Part shown: positions 34,382-43,816 of the stretch, in pieces
How the letters are laid out: the number at the start of each line of letters is the position of its first letter
How positions within the stretch are numbered: position 1 is the first letter of the stretch
NCBI GenBank assembly: GCA_044220545.1
Contig: JBGAQX010000007.1
Span: 80,225-144,224 of the forward strand
DNA from: Fen-999 sp044220545
GTDB taxonomy: Bacteria; Pseudomonadota; Gammaproteobacteria; Burkholderiales; Rhodocyclaceae
Length of the DNA: 64,000 nucleotides
Direction of reading: 5' to 3'
Made by a program: the position numbers and the translations under genes
Notes under the pieces: model-generated
The model's database searches: none
Seen by the model: only the letters and a program-made list of their open reading frames with translations
Told to the model about the DNA's origin: nothing

Positions 34382-36625
34382 TTAGCCGAAGCCCTTCATC
34401 GGCGACGGACCCATTTCGTTGAGCTGTCCCACGTACTCGTTGATCAGCGCGGCGACGCGGGCACTATCGGTGATCGCGACTTCCTGGGTCTGCACCCGCT
34501 CCGGTTCGAGGCCAAGCTGCTTCAGCGTATCGCCGATCTTGCTCATCCGGTAGTAGGCCATCTCCGAACCCTTGACGAAGTGGCATTGATAGTCGTCACC
34601 CTTCTTGCAACCCATCATCATCACGCCGTCGTAGCCGGAGTTCAGCGCGTCGGTGATCCAGATGGTGTTGACCGAGCCGAGACAGCGCACGGGAATGGCG
34701 CGGACGAACGCCGAGTAGGTGATGCGTTGCACGCCCGCCATGTCGAGTGCCGGATAGGCGTCGTTCTCGCAGGCGAGGATCAGGATGCGCGGCTTCTCCT
34801 CGAATTCGTCGGGGACATTGACGGCCTTGACCTGCATGCCGACGGTATCGCAGGAATAGTTCTCGAAGGAGATGACCCGCACCGGGCAGGCGCCCATGCA
34901 GGTGCCGCACCGGCGGCAGCGTTCCTCGTTGAACAGCGGGAAGCGTTTTTCGTCCTCGTCGATGGCACCGAACGGGCATTCGACGGTACAGCGCTTGCAC
35001 TGCGTACAGCCTTCCAGACGGGCTTTCGGGAACGACAAGTCCCAGGCGCGCGGATGGGCGGCGCGGCCCTTTTCCACGTTTTCGACCGCCTGAATCGCCT
35101 TCAGGGCGGCACCCGTGGCATCTTCCTGGGCTTGCAGCATGTCCATCGGCCGCCGTACCGGGCCGGCGGCGTAGATGCCGGTGCGGCGCGTCTCATAGGG
35201 GAAGCAGATGAAGTGGCTGTCGGCGAAGCCGTACTTGAACTGCGGCATGTCCGGGCCCTGGCGGTAGGCCAGCTTCAGTACCGAGGTGGCTTCGAGCGTC
35301 GACCGCTGTTCCTTGGCCGCCGCGTCGCCGCCTTCGGCCAGCGTATTGATGGCTGTCCATTCGTCGAGATTGACGCCCGCATTCGGCACCTGACCCGTGG
35401 CGAGCACGACCAGATCGGCTTCGGTGGACGTGGCTTCGTCGAGAATCAGGTCCTGGAATTCGACCTTGCAAGTCCCGCCGCCAGTTACCTTGCTCGCCTT
35501 GCCCTTGGTGAAAAGAACGCCCTTCTGCTGGGCGCTGCGATAGAAGTCCTCGCCCATGCCCGGGACACGCAGATCCTGATACATCACCACGGTGTCGATG
35601 TCGGGGTTGCTGTCCTTGAAATACATCGCCTGCTTGATGCTGGTGGCGCAGCAGTGGCCGGAGCAATAGGGCAGGTGGGTGCCGGTGGTGTCCCGCTGTC
35701 CGGCGCATTGCACGAAGACGACGCTCTTGACTTCCTTGCCGTCGGCACGCTTGATCGGGCTGCCCTTGGCCGCCTTGGCCAAGGCCTCAAGCCCCGCCTG
35801 GTCGACCACATTCGCCTGACCGCCGCCCAGTTCGGGCAACTTGTTGATGTCGTAGGTGCTGAAGCCGGTGGCCTGGACGATGGCGCCGACCATTTCTTCA
35901 GTAATGGCACCGGATTCCTGGGCGACCTTGATGGCGAACCGGCCCGGCGCGCCGGCGGTTTCGGAAACCGTTGAGCTCAGGTGAACCTTGATCCGGGAGT
36001 GGCTGCCGACTTGGGCGGCCAGTTCCTCGACGCCGGTGGTCTGCGGCTCGGCGTAGGGGGCGCTGAACGGAACCCGCTTGAGAAGGTTGTTGGCAAAGCC
36101 GCCCAACTGACCGGACTTTTCGACAATCACCACTTCGTAGCCGGCGTCGGCCGCTGCCAGCGCGGCGGTCATGCCGGACATGCCACCTCCGACCACCAGG
36201 ATGCGCTTGCTGGAGGACTCCTTGACGTTACCGCCGGGCAACTGCATCTTCTTGACCTCGGCACAGCCCATGCGAACGTAGTCTTCGGCCATTTCCTGGC
36301 GGACTTCGTCGTGGTCGGAGCCTTCGGCCACCACCCAGATCACGCCTTCGCGCAGGTTGGCGCGCGACATGGCGACGGTTGGGAAATTGAACGCCTCAGT
36401 CTTGGCGCGCCGCGAGCAGGCGGCGACGCAGAGATGGGTGACCCCGTCGTTGGCGATGTCGTCGCGGATCATTTGCACGCCTTCGGCGTTGCACAGGAAG
36501 GGGTGGCTCTTGACCAGCGCCATCTTGCCTTCCTTCTGGGCGACCTTTTCCAGGGCGGCGACATCGAGCGCGTCGCCGATGCCGCAGCCCGAACACACAT
36601 ACGCGGCGTATTTAATGTCGGCCAT
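34382..36625 (-). CDS. qmoB: QmoB, HdrA-like flavin/iron-sulfur subunit with MvhD-like domain
   Basis: 747 residues. An N-terminal cysteine segment CSGCGIGD is followed by an HdrA-type FAD domain (VVGGGMSGMTAALAAADAG, VIVEKSGQLGGFA), a C...CxGHCC motif near residue 325, two [4Fe-4S] motifs (CTQCKRCTVECP, CRRCGTCMGACP) and a C-terminal MvhD-like domain (LACENDAYPALD, CLGSVN, MGCKKGDDYQCH). This order is that of QmoB, the larger flavoprotein of the quinone-interacting oxidoreductase that exchanges electrons with AprBA. The ATG shares one base with the qmoA stop (TAATG). Confidence 0.93.
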   Translation of the reverse strand: MADIKYAAYVCSGCGIGDALDVAALEKVAQKEGKMALVKSHPFLCNAEGVQMIRDDIANDGVTHLCVAACSRRAKTEAFNFPTVAMSRANLREGVIWVVAEGSDHDEVRQEMAEDYVRMGCAEVKKMQLPGGNVKESSSKRILVVGGGMSGMTAALAAADAGYEVVIVEKSGQLGGFANNLLKRVPFSAPYAEPQTTGVEELAAQVGSHSRIKVHLSSTVSETAGAPGRFAIKVAQESGAITEEMVGAIVQATGFSTYDINKLPELGGGQANVVDQAGLEALAKAAKGSPIKRADGKEVKSVVFVQCAGQRDTTGTHLPYCSGHCCATSIKQAMYFKDSNPDIDTVVMYQDLRVPGMGEDFYRSAQQKGVLFTKGKASKVTGGGTCKVEFQDLILDEATSTEADLVVLATGQVPNAGVNLDEWTAINTLAEGGDAAAKEQRSTLEATSVLKLAYRQGPDMPQFKYGFADSHFICFPYETRRTGIYAAGPVRRPMDMLQAQEDATGAALKAIQAVENVEKGRAAHPRAWDLSFPKARLEGCTQCKRCTVECPFGAIDEDEKRFPLFNEERCRRCGTCMGACPVRVISFENYSCDTVGMQVKAVNVPDEFEEKPRILILACENDAYPALDMAGVQRITYSAFVRAIPVRCLGSVNTIWITDALNSGYDGVMMMGCKKGDDYQCHFVKGSEMAYYRMSKIGDTLKQLGLEPERVQTQEVAITDSARVAALINEYVGQLNEMGPSPMKGFG

Positions 36626-37911
36626 TACACGGCCTCCGTCGAAGCAGATTTGTGGATCACTTGAATTGCCTTGAGACTGGCCGCTGTGGCGCTCTGCACC
36701 GAGCGGTTCACGTCCAGCGGGCTGGAAGCGGCGCCGGCGCCGAACATGCCGCCATCCTTCGAGCCTTCGATGAAGTTGGAGGAATCCTGGATGATGTCGG
36801 CGGGCAGCTTGACGCCGGTGACCTCGGGCTCCATGCCAACGGCCAGCACAACCAGATCGTGCTCGGTGGCGTAACGGTGGTAGCCCTCGGTATCGACGCC
36901 GTGGAGCACCGGGTTGGCGTTCTCCTGGTTTTCGGCGATGCGTGCGACCTTGGACTTGACGAAGCTGACGGTCGTGTCCTTCTGGACGTTCTGGTAGAAG
37001 TCCTCGAAACGATCAATGGCGCGGATGTCAATGTAGTACACCGTCGACTTGCCGGCATCGCCATAGGCTTCACGCACATACTGCGTTTGTTTCAAGGTCG
37101 CCATGCAGCAGATGCGTGAGCAGTGGCGCAGGTAATTTTCGTCACGCGAGCCGGCGCACTGGATGAAGGCAATGTTCCTGGCTTCCTTGCCGTCGGAGGG
37201 GCGCAGGATCTTGCCGCCAGTCGGACCCCGGGGGTCGGCCAGTCGCTCGAACTCGACGCTGGTGACGACGTTGGCATAGCGGTCATAGCCGTAGGGCTGA
37301 ATCTTGTTGGCGTCGAAGGGACGCCAGCCAGTGGCCCAGACGACGGCGCCGACGCTGATCTGAACGGTCTCTTCCTTCATTCCCAGGTCGATGGCGTCAT
37401 ACTTGCAGGCGGCCTTGGCGGCGTCTCCGTCGGGTTTGCCGACGATGGATGCGTCGATGACGAAGCGCTGCGGATAGGCCATGGCGTGCGGCAGGTAGGC
37501 TGCCTTCACCTTGCCTAGGCCGTAGTTGAAGGTGTCCGCCACTTCGCTGGTAACCGCCTTGCCGCAGTCGCCGCACGCCGTGCAGTTCTCGTTGACATAG
37601 CGTGGCGCGACCTTGAGCGTGACGGTGTAGTTGCCACGCTGACCGGCAACGGCGGTGACCTCGGTCATGGTCATCACACGCACGTTCGGATTGCCCTTGA
37701 CGCGCTTCAGGTTGATCTCCATCCCGCAGGTTGGATGGCACATCTTGGGGAAATAGCGATAGAGCTGGGCGGTGCGACCACCGAGTGTCGGGGTCTTTTC
37801 TACCAGAATGACCTGCTTGCCGCACTCGGCGGCTTCCAGGGCTGCGGTCATGCCGCTGATACCGCCGCCCACGACCAGGATGGTCTGGTTGGTTGCGATT
37901 GAAGCCGTCAC
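36625..37911 (-). CDS. qmoA: QmoA, HdrA-like flavoprotein subunit
   Basis: 428 residues from a GTG with GGAGG 6 nt upstream. The FAD-binding motif VVGGGISGMTAALEAAECG, VEKTPTLGGRT and the cysteine stretch MCHPTCGMEINLKR, CTACGDC and CSRICCMATLK are typical of QmoA. It is the AprBA-facing partner of QmoB. It is first in the operon qmoA-qmoB-hdrC-hdrB. A degenerate FNR-like site and an AT-rich palindrome lie in the 150 bases upstream. Confidence 0.93.
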   Translation of the reverse strand: MTASIATNQTILVVGGGISGMTAALEAAECGKQVILVEKTPTLGGRTAQLYRYFPKMCHPTCGMEINLKRVKGNPNVRVMTMTEVTAVAGQRGNYTVTLKVAPRYVNENCTACGDCGKAVTSEVADTFNYGLGKVKAAYLPHAMAYPQRFVIDASIVGKPDGDAAKAACKYDAIDLGMKEETVQISVGAVVWATGWRPFDANKIQPYGYDRYANVVTSVEFERLADPRGPTGGKILRPSDGKEARNIAFIQCAGSRDENYLRHCSRICCMATLKQTQYVREAYGDAGKSTVYYIDIRAIDRFEDFYQNVQKDTTVSFVKSKVARIAENQENANPVLHGVDTEGYHRYATEHDLVVLAVGMEPEVTGVKLPADIIQDSSNFIEGSKDGGMFGAGAASSPLDVNRSVQSATAASLKAIQVIHKSASTEAV

Positions 37912-37980
37912 ATCAAGCCTCCGGGAAAGAGTGTTCGGACGAACGGCCGCGATTCTACCTTGGCCGTGTAAGCGCTAGTC

Positions 37981-37994
37981 TTGCGAAATATCAA
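37981..37994. promoter_or_regulatory. Possible FNR/Crp-family site upstream of qmoA
   Basis: TTGCG-AAAT-ATCAA agrees with TTGAT-N4-ATCAA at eight of ten positions. Its centre is 77 bases before the qmoA GTG. It is credible mainly because a perfect site stands before sat-aprBA, the partner operon. Confidence 0.35.
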
Positions 37995-38012
37995 ACCGGT
38001 CGGAAAAATCTT

Positions 38013-38028
38013 TCTATTTGGAAATAGA
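38013..38028. repeat. AT-rich inverted repeat upstream of qmoA
   Basis: TCTATTT-GG-AAATAGA, two 7-base arms around 2 bases, about 110 bases before the qmoA start. The spacing is too short for an RNA hairpin loop, so a dimeric regulator site is the more likely reading. Confidence 0.35.
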
Positions 38029-38062
38029 CACAGAGAATGCGGAGCGGCATCGCCGCTCGGCA

Positions 38063-38578
38063 TCACGGCGGTGTCGGTCGAACTTCGAAGCGCATGGCTT
38101 CCAGATCACCGAATATCCAGGTGGCCGCTGGCGCGCCGAGTCCGGCCACCGTGCCCGGGTTGACGAGCCAGGTCCGCCCCCCTTTGACATTGTCCTGTTG
38201 CCGTACCTCGGGCATATGGCTGTGGCCGCAGCAGACCAGGTCATAGTCGCCGGTGCACGCCATGGCGTGGGCATAGTGAGGGTAATGGGTGACGAACACG
38301 CGCCGATGACCGAGCGTGATCATGGCGTCCTGGCCATGGTAGTTCAGCAAGCCGTCGGAATGCCAGGCCATGCGCGAGATGGCCACCGGGTCGCCCTGGT
38401 TGTTGCCATGAACCACGTGCAGCGGCACGCCGAGTTTGAGCGACGCCTTGAGGGTGTTGCCGCCGATGATGTCGCCGCAGTGAATCACCGCCTGGGCGCC
38501 CTCCGCGACAGCGGTGTCAATGGCCTTGGCCAGCATGGGGCCACGGTCGTGACTGTCGGAAACAATGCAGATTTTCAC
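38063..38578 (-). CDS. YfcE/MJ0936-family metallophosphoesterase
   Basis: 171 residues, the usual length of the family. Dinuclear metal motifs are SDSHD, IHCGD(I), HGNNQGD, THYPHY and GHSHMPEV. Relatives cleave phosphodiester bonds in vitro with unknown natural substrates. It follows the small conserved gene by 11 bases on the minus strand. It ends 152 bases before the qmoA start and may be transcribed toward it. Confidence 0.88.
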   Translation of the reverse strand: MKICIVSDSHDRGPMLAKAIDTAVAEGAQAVIHCGDIIGGNTLKASLKLGVPLHVVHGNNQGDPVAISRMAWHSDGLLNYHGQDAMITLGHRRVFVTHYPHYAHAMACTGDYDLVCCGHSHMPEVRQQDNVKGGRTWLVNPGTVAGLGAPAATWIFGDLEAMRFEVRPTPP

Positions 38579-38589
38579 GGCGATGGCCG

Positions 38590-39006
38590 TCAGAGAATGA
38601 TCGGCGCGAATGGGTCCTCGCCGTCGTTGGCCTGTTCGAAGTCAACAGCGGTCATGCCGCTGCGTACGCCCCGCATCTGCCGTTCATGGTCGGACTGCAC
38701 TTGCAGCAGGGTGATCACGCAGTCGCCCAGTTCGTCGAATTCGTCCTTGCCGACGCCGAACTGCTCCGCTTCCGAATAATAGAACTGGGCGCGGAACCGT
38801 TTGTCGGCGACTTTGAAGACAACGAAGTTGGCGCCGCGCTCTTCCCAGTAAAGGGTCGGGCAAGTCGAGAAATCATCGGAGAGGGGATCGAGTTGCAGTT
38901 CCGCATCGGCGGACTGGACGGGGACTTGCTTGCCGTAACGCTCCAGCAGGGTCTGGCTGACCAGTCGGTGTTCGCTGTCGGTGAAGTCGGGTATGGGGTT
39001 GGTCAT
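38590..39006 (-). CDS. Conserved hypothetical protein
   Basis: 138 residues, acidic, soluble, with no signal peptide or membrane helix. I do not recognise a named family. The C-terminal half is helical (GDCVITLLQVQSDHERQMRG) and the tail is Asp/Glu rich. It has normal composition for this genome and a small gap to the phosphoesterase downstream, so it is probably a real gene. It is divergent from soeA, with 103 bases between the starts. Confidence 0.65.
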   Translation of the reverse strand: MTNPIPDFTDSEHRLVSQTLLERYGKQVPVQSADAELQLDPLSDDFSTCPTLYWEERGANFVVFKVADKRFRAQFYYSEAEQFGVGKDEFDELGDCVITLLQVQSDHERQMRGVRSGMTAVDFEQANDGEDPFAPIIL

Positions 39007-39109
39007 GGCGCTCTCGGGTTTATTCGTGGATAAGCAATTTTCGCTGTGTGAACCGGGTCAAGTTTGCCACAATATCGGCGTTTGCTAATTTACCTTTGGC
39101 CCCGACTCC

Positions 39110-41974
39110 ATGTCCACGGCGGTTCAGGAAATCAAGAAGACCACTTGCTACATGTGCGCCTGCCGCTGCGGGATTCGCGTTCACTTGCGCGACGGCGAAG
39201 TGCGCTACATCGACGGCAATCCTGACCATCCCCTGAACAAGGGCGTCATCTGCGCCAAGGGCAGTTCCGGAATTATGAAGCAGTATTCGCCGGCGCGCCT
39301 GACCCGGCCGCTGCGTCGCAAGGCCGGTGCGGAGCGCGGCAGCGGGCAGTTCGAGGCGATCTCGTGGGAGGAGGCGTTTGCCACGCTCGCGGAACGGCTT
39401 GGCAGGATTCGCGCGACCGATCCGAAGAGGTTTGCGCTGTTCACCGGCCGCGACCAGATGCAGGCGCTGACCGGTTTGTTCGCGCGCCAGTTCGGTACGC
39501 CCAACTACGCCGCCCACGGTGGCTTGTGCTCGGTCAACATGGCCGCGGGCATGATCTACACCATCGGTGGCTCGTTCTGGGAATTCGGCGGCCCGGACCT
39601 GGATCGCGCCAAGCTGTTCGTAATGATCGGCACCGCCGAGGATCACCATTCCAACCCCCTGAAGATCGCCCTCGCCAAGTTCAAGCGCGACGGTGGCCGG
39701 TTCGTCTCGATCAATCCGGTGCGCACCGGCTACTCGGCCATCGCCGACGAATGGGTGCCGATCCGGCCGGGCACCGACGGGGCGCTGCTGCTGGCTTTCC
39801 TGCATGAGATCGTCGCCAAGGGGCTGTACGACCGGGACTTCCTGGTCAGATACACCAACGCTGGCCAACTGGTCGACGCCGACGAGAAGAGCGACGAATT
39901 CGGCATGTTCCTGCGCACCGAGGTGCCGGCCGAAGAGGCTTGCTACGACCCGCAGAACAAGCTGTGGTGGGATCGCAACACCGACCGGGCGGTGGTGACG
40001 CACAAGGCGGGCGCCGATCCTTTCCTGTTCGGTGAGTTCAAGCTGAACGGCAAGCCGGTCAAACCGGCCTTCCAATTGCTGCAGGAACGCGTGGCCGAAT
40101 ACACGCCGGAATGGGCGGAAGGTGTCACCGGCGTGCCGGCCGACACCATTCGCCGCCTGGCCTATGAAATGGGCGTCACCGCCCGCGACCAGCGCATCGA
40201 ACTGCCCATTGCCTGGACGGATTCCTGGGGTGTCGAGCACGATACGGTTACCGGCAACCCCGTTGCCTTTCATGCCATGCGCGGGCTGGCCGCGCACTCG
40301 AACGGTTTCCAGAGCATTCGCGCGCTAGCCATTCTGATGTCGCTGCTCGGCACCATCGATCGCCCCGGCGGCTTTCGCCACAAGGTTCCGTTCCCGCGTC
40401 CGATTCCGCCGTGCGCACGAACACCCAATCGGCCCGATGCGGTACAACCGAACCGGCCGCTTGAAGGCATGGCCCTCGGTTGGCCGTCCGACCCGGACGA
40501 CTTGTTTGTCGATGAAGCGGGCAATCCGGTCCGCCTGGACAAGGGCTTTTCCTGGGAGTACCCGCTGTCCGTGCATGGCCTGATGCACAACGCCATCACC
40601 AATGCCTGGCGCGGCGACCCCTACAAGATCGACACCTTGCTGATCTTCATGGCCAACATGGCATGGAACTCGACCATGAACACGGTCGAGGTACGCAAGA
40701 TGCTCAACGACAAGGACCCGGACAGTGAGAGCGGCGACTACAAGATTCCGTTCATCGTTGTCGCCGATGCCTTCCAGTCCGAGATGACCGCCTTTGCCGA
40801 CCTGGTGCTGCCCGATACCACTTACCTGGAGCGCCACGATGTGATGTCGATTCTCGATCGGCCGATTTCGGAGTTCGATGGCCCGGTCGATGCCGTCCGC
40901 ATTCCCGTGGTGCCGCCGATGGGCGAGTGCAAGCCGTTTCAGGAGGTGCTGATCGAGCTGGGCTCGCGCTTGAAGCTGCCAGCGTTCGTCGCCAAGGACG
41001 GTACTCGCAAGTATCGCGACTATCCTAACTTCATCGTCAATTACGAAACGGAGCCCGGCTCGGGCATCGGCTTCTTGGCTGGCTGGCGCGGCAAGGGCGG
41101 CGAGAAGCATCTGCGCGGCGAGCCGAATCCGAACCAGTGGGAGATGTACGCCAAGAACAATTGTGTCTTCCACCACGAACTGCCCAAGAGCTACCAGTAC
41201 ATGCGCAACTGGAACCAGGGGTACCTGGAATGGAGCCAGCGCAATCGTATTACCCGCTATGCCGAGCCGATCCTGATCCACATCTATTCGGAGGTCTTGC
41301 AGAAGTTCCGTGCCGCCGCTCAAGGCAAGGGCTTTACGCGCAAGCCGCCCGCGCATCTGGCCAAGCGCATCGAGACCTATTTCGACCCGCTGCCCTTCTA
41401 CTACGACACCCTCGAAGGCCAGGCCACCGACAAGCACAAGTACCCCCTGGCGGCGATCACGCAGCGGCCGATGGCCATGTATCACTCATGGGACTCGCAG
41501 AATGCCTGGCTGCGGCAGATACACGCCCACAACCTGCTCTACGTGAATACGCACACGGCGCGGGTCGCCGGCATCGCCGACGAGGACTGGATCTGGGTCG
41601 AGAGCCAGTGGGGCAAGGTACGCTGCATGGCCAAGCATTCCGAGGCCGTCGAGCCGGGCACGGTGTGGACCTGGAATGCCATCGGCAAGGCCGCGGGCGC
41701 CTGGAACCTGACGCCGGATGCCAACGAATCCCAGCGCGGCTTTCTGCTCAATCACCTGATCTCGGAGGAGCTTCCGGGCGTGGCCGGGCCCCTATCGAAC
41801 TCCGATCCGATCACCGGTCAGGCGGCCTGGTACGACGTGCGGGTGCGCATCTACAAGGCCGATGCGGGCGAGCCGGACCGGACCTCGCCCCAGTTCGAGC
41901 CGCTGAGCCCTTATCCGGGGCAGCCGGAACGCAAGTCGGTGTGGAACTTCTTTGCCGGGCGCAACAAGAAATGA
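39110..41974 (+). CDS. soeA: SoeA, molybdopterin subunit of cytoplasmic sulfite dehydrogenase
   Basis: 954 residues of the DMSO-reductase family. The N-terminal [4Fe-4S] motif is CYMCACRCGIRV with the fourth cysteine in GVICAKG. Molybdopterin-binding segments follow and a molydop-binding domain ends the protein (about 790-930). There is no Tat signal, so it acts in the cytoplasm, as known for SoeA. Its gene order soeA-soeB-soeC fits the sulfite-oxidising SoeABC complex of sulfur bacteria, which passes electrons to quinone. Polysulfide reductase-like enzymes share this order, but the lack of a signal peptide and the sulfur-oxidation context favour Soe. The stop overlaps soeB (ATGA). Confidence 0.85.
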   Translation: MSTAVQEIKKTTCYMCACRCGIRVHLRDGEVRYIDGNPDHPLNKGVICAKGSSGIMKQYSPARLTRPLRRKAGAERGSGQFEAISWEEAFATLAERLGRIRATDPKRFALFTGRDQMQALTGLFARQFGTPNYAAHGGLCSVNMAAGMIYTIGGSFWEFGGPDLDRAKLFVMIGTAEDHHSNPLKIALAKFKRDGGRFVSINPVRTGYSAIADEWVPIRPGTDGALLLAFLHEIVAKGLYDRDFLVRYTNAGQLVDADEKSDEFGMFLRTEVPAEEACYDPQNKLWWDRNTDRAVVTHKAGADPFLFGEFKLNGKPVKPAFQLLQERVAEYTPEWAEGVTGVPADTIRRLAYEMGVTARDQRIELPIAWTDSWGVEHDTVTGNPVAFHAMRGLAAHSNGFQSIRALAILMSLLGTIDRPGGFRHKVPFPRPIPPCARTPNRPDAVQPNRPLEGMALGWPSDPDDLFVDEAGNPVRLDKGFSWEYPLSVHGLMHNAITNAWRGDPYKIDTLLIFMANMAWNSTMNTVEVRKMLNDKDPDSESGDYKIPFIVVADAFQSEMTAFADLVLPDTTYLERHDVMSILDRPISEFDGPVDAVRIPVVPPMGECKPFQEVLIELGSRLKLPAFVAKDGTRKYRDYPNFIVNYETEPGSGIGFLAGWRGKGGEKHLRGEPNPNQWEMYAKNNCVFHHELPKSYQYMRNWNQGYLEWSQRNRITRYAEPILIHIYSEVLQKFRAAAQGKGFTRKPPAHLAKRIETYFDPLPFYYDTLEGQATDKHKYPLAAITQRPMAMYHSWDSQNAWLRQIHAHNLLYVNTHTARVAGIADEDWIWVESQWGKVRCMAKHSEAVEPGTVWTWNAIGKAAGAWNLTPDANESQRGFLLNHLISEELPGVAGPLSNSDPITGQAAWYDVRVRIYKADAGEPDRTSPQFEPLSPYPGQPERKSVWNFFAGRNKK

Positions 41975-42702
41975 CGCAACTCGCCCTCGTCATCGATTTG
42001 AACGTCTGCGTGGGCTGCCATGCCTGCGTCACCAACTGCAAGGAATGGAATACGTCCGGTCCGGCCGGACCGTTGGTCGACCAGAATCCCTACGGCAAGG
42101 ATCCGACCGGCACCTTCTTCAACCGCGTACAGACCTTCGAAGTCGGCGAGTTTCCCAACACCGAAACCGTCCATTTCCCGAAGTCCTGCCTGCATTGCGA
42201 AGACCCGCCCTGTGTGCCGGTCTGCCCAACCGGGGCCTCCTACAAGCGCAAGGAGGACGGCATCGTCCTGGTCGACTACGACAAGTGCATCGGTTGCAAG
42301 TATTGCTCCTGGGCTTGTCCCTACGGCGCGCGGGAAATCGACGAGCAGCAGAAGGTGATGAAGAAGTGCACGTTGTGTGTCGATCGAATCTACGACAAGA
42401 CGATGACCGAGGAAGAGCGCCGACCGGCCTGCGTGCGCGCCTGCCCGACCAGCGCGCGCCTGTTCGGCGACATCCACGATCCCGAATCCGAAGTATCGCG
42501 GGCCATTCGCGAGGCGGGGGGCTACCAGCTAATGCCGGAATGGGGCACCAGTCCCGCCAACCACTACCTGCCGCGCCGCAAGATCAAGCTGCGCATTCGC
42601 CACGACGAAATCGAACGCGCCGACAATCCGCTCAAGGTCGATGGCCTGTTGCCCAAGCCGGACCGCGCCGAGCCGTCGCTGGACGACGTTACTTCCTGGT
42701 AA
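41971..42702 (+). CDS. soeB: SoeB, iron-sulfur subunit of sulfite dehydrogenase
   Basis: 243 residues. Four [4Fe-4S] ferredoxin motifs can be read: CVGCHACVTNCKEW, CLHCEDPPCVPVCP, CIGCKYCSWACP and CTLCVDRI with CVRACP, as in the DmsB/PsrB family. It relays electrons from the SoeA molybdenum site to SoeC in the membrane. Its start overlaps the soeA stop and soeC follows after 11 bases. No signal peptide is present. Confidence 0.92.
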   Translation: MTQLALVIDLNVCVGCHACVTNCKEWNTSGPAGPLVDQNPYGKDPTGTFFNRVQTFEVGEFPNTETVHFPKSCLHCEDPPCVPVCPTGASYKRKEDGIVLVDYDKCIGCKYCSWACPYGAREIDEQQKVMKKCTLCVDRIYDKTMTEEERRPACVRACPTSARLFGDIHDPESEVSRAIREAGGYQLMPEWGTSPANHYLPRRKIKLRIRHDEIERADNPLKVDGLLPKPDRAEPSLDDVTSW

Positions 42703-42713
42703 GGGCAACAACG

Positions 42714-43700
42714 ATGCATCCCGCATTCTCCGTCATCTTTCTCACCACCCTGATCGGCGCCGGCCAGGGGCTGTTTCTCGCTCTGTTTACCGCGCAGTCC
42801 TATGCTCTGTTCGACCTGCTGCCCAGACAGGATGGTCATGCGTTCTATGCCCACGGTAGTGTATTGGCGTTGCTGCTGCTGATTGGTGGCCTGATTGCCT
42901 CGTTCTTCCATCTGGGGCGACCGGAGCGCGCCTGGCGGTCGGCTACCCAGTGGCGAACGTCCTGGCTGTCGCGGGAAGTTCTGGTATTGCCAGCCTTCAT
43001 GGGCACGGTCCTCCTATACGGCCTCGCGCATCTGCTGGACTGGAAGCCGGTGCTGGCAACGCTGCCCGGCGGTATCGCCATCGACTTGACCGTTCTGCTC
43101 GGTGCTATCGGTACTCTTCTGGCGTTTGCGCTCTATGTCTGCACCGGCATGATCTACGCGTGTCTGCGATTCTTGCGCGAATGGCACACACCCTTGACGG
43201 TCGTCAATTACGTCCTGCTGGGTGGTGCGTCAGGATTCACGCTCGCCGCCGGGTTTGCGGCGTGGGGAGCTCCCGATTTGGTACGTTTCTTTGCTGGTTG
43301 GGCGATGCTGATCGCGGCTGTCGGGCTACTTGGTCGCACCGCGTCCTTGTTCCGCAATGCGCGCCTGAAGCCGAAGTCCTCGCTGCAATCGGCCATCGGC
43401 ATCAAGCATCCGCGCATCGTCCAGAAGACTCAAGGCGCCATGGGCGGCTCGTTCAATACGCGTGAGTTCTTTCACGGCAAGCCAGCCGGTTTTCTGCGCT
43501 CGCTGAAATGGCTTTTTCTGGTCGCAACTTTTTTGGTGCCGATGCTGCTGCTGGCGATGGCGATGCGCGAGCGGGGTGGCGGGGCGCCACTCCTGATGAC
43601 TGCCTTCGCCGTTCAGTATCTTGGCCTGCTCGTCGAGCGATGGTTCTTTTTCGCTCAGGCCAACCATCCGCAAAACTTCTACTACCAGTCGGTGGCATAG
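42714..43700 (+). CDS. soeC: SoeC, membrane anchor of sulfite dehydrogenase (DmsC family)
   Basis: 328 residues with about eight hydrophobic helices, the first at residues 5-25. Conserved DmsC-type features include SFFHLGRPERAWRS after the second helix and a periplasmic/quinone-side region around helices 3-4. It anchors SoeAB and hands electrons to the quinone pool. It is preceded by AAGGG. The next gene, tusA, lies 116 bases downstream with its own likely promoter. Confidence 0.9.
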   Translation: MHPAFSVIFLTTLIGAGQGLFLALFTAQSYALFDLLPRQDGHAFYAHGSVLALLLLIGGLIASFFHLGRPERAWRSATQWRTSWLSREVLVLPAFMGTVLLYGLAHLLDWKPVLATLPGGIAIDLTVLLGAIGTLLAFALYVCTGMIYACLRFLREWHTPLTVVNYVLLGGASGFTLAAGFAAWGAPDLVRFFAGWAMLIAAVGLLGRTASLFRNARLKPKSSLQSAIGIKHPRIVQKTQGAMGGSFNTREFFHGKPAGFLRSLKWLFLVATFLVPMLLLAMAMRERGGGAPLLMTAFAVQYLGLLVERWFFFAQANHPQNFYYQSVA

Positions 43701-43816
43701 CGTGTCTGCTGCCTTGCAACAACGAATAGTGTTGCCGAAACGGCATTCGGCGGCCTATTATTTTCGGTTTGAGAAATTGCGCTTTTTCCGTCAACCATAA
43801 CCAACGAGGAAACATC

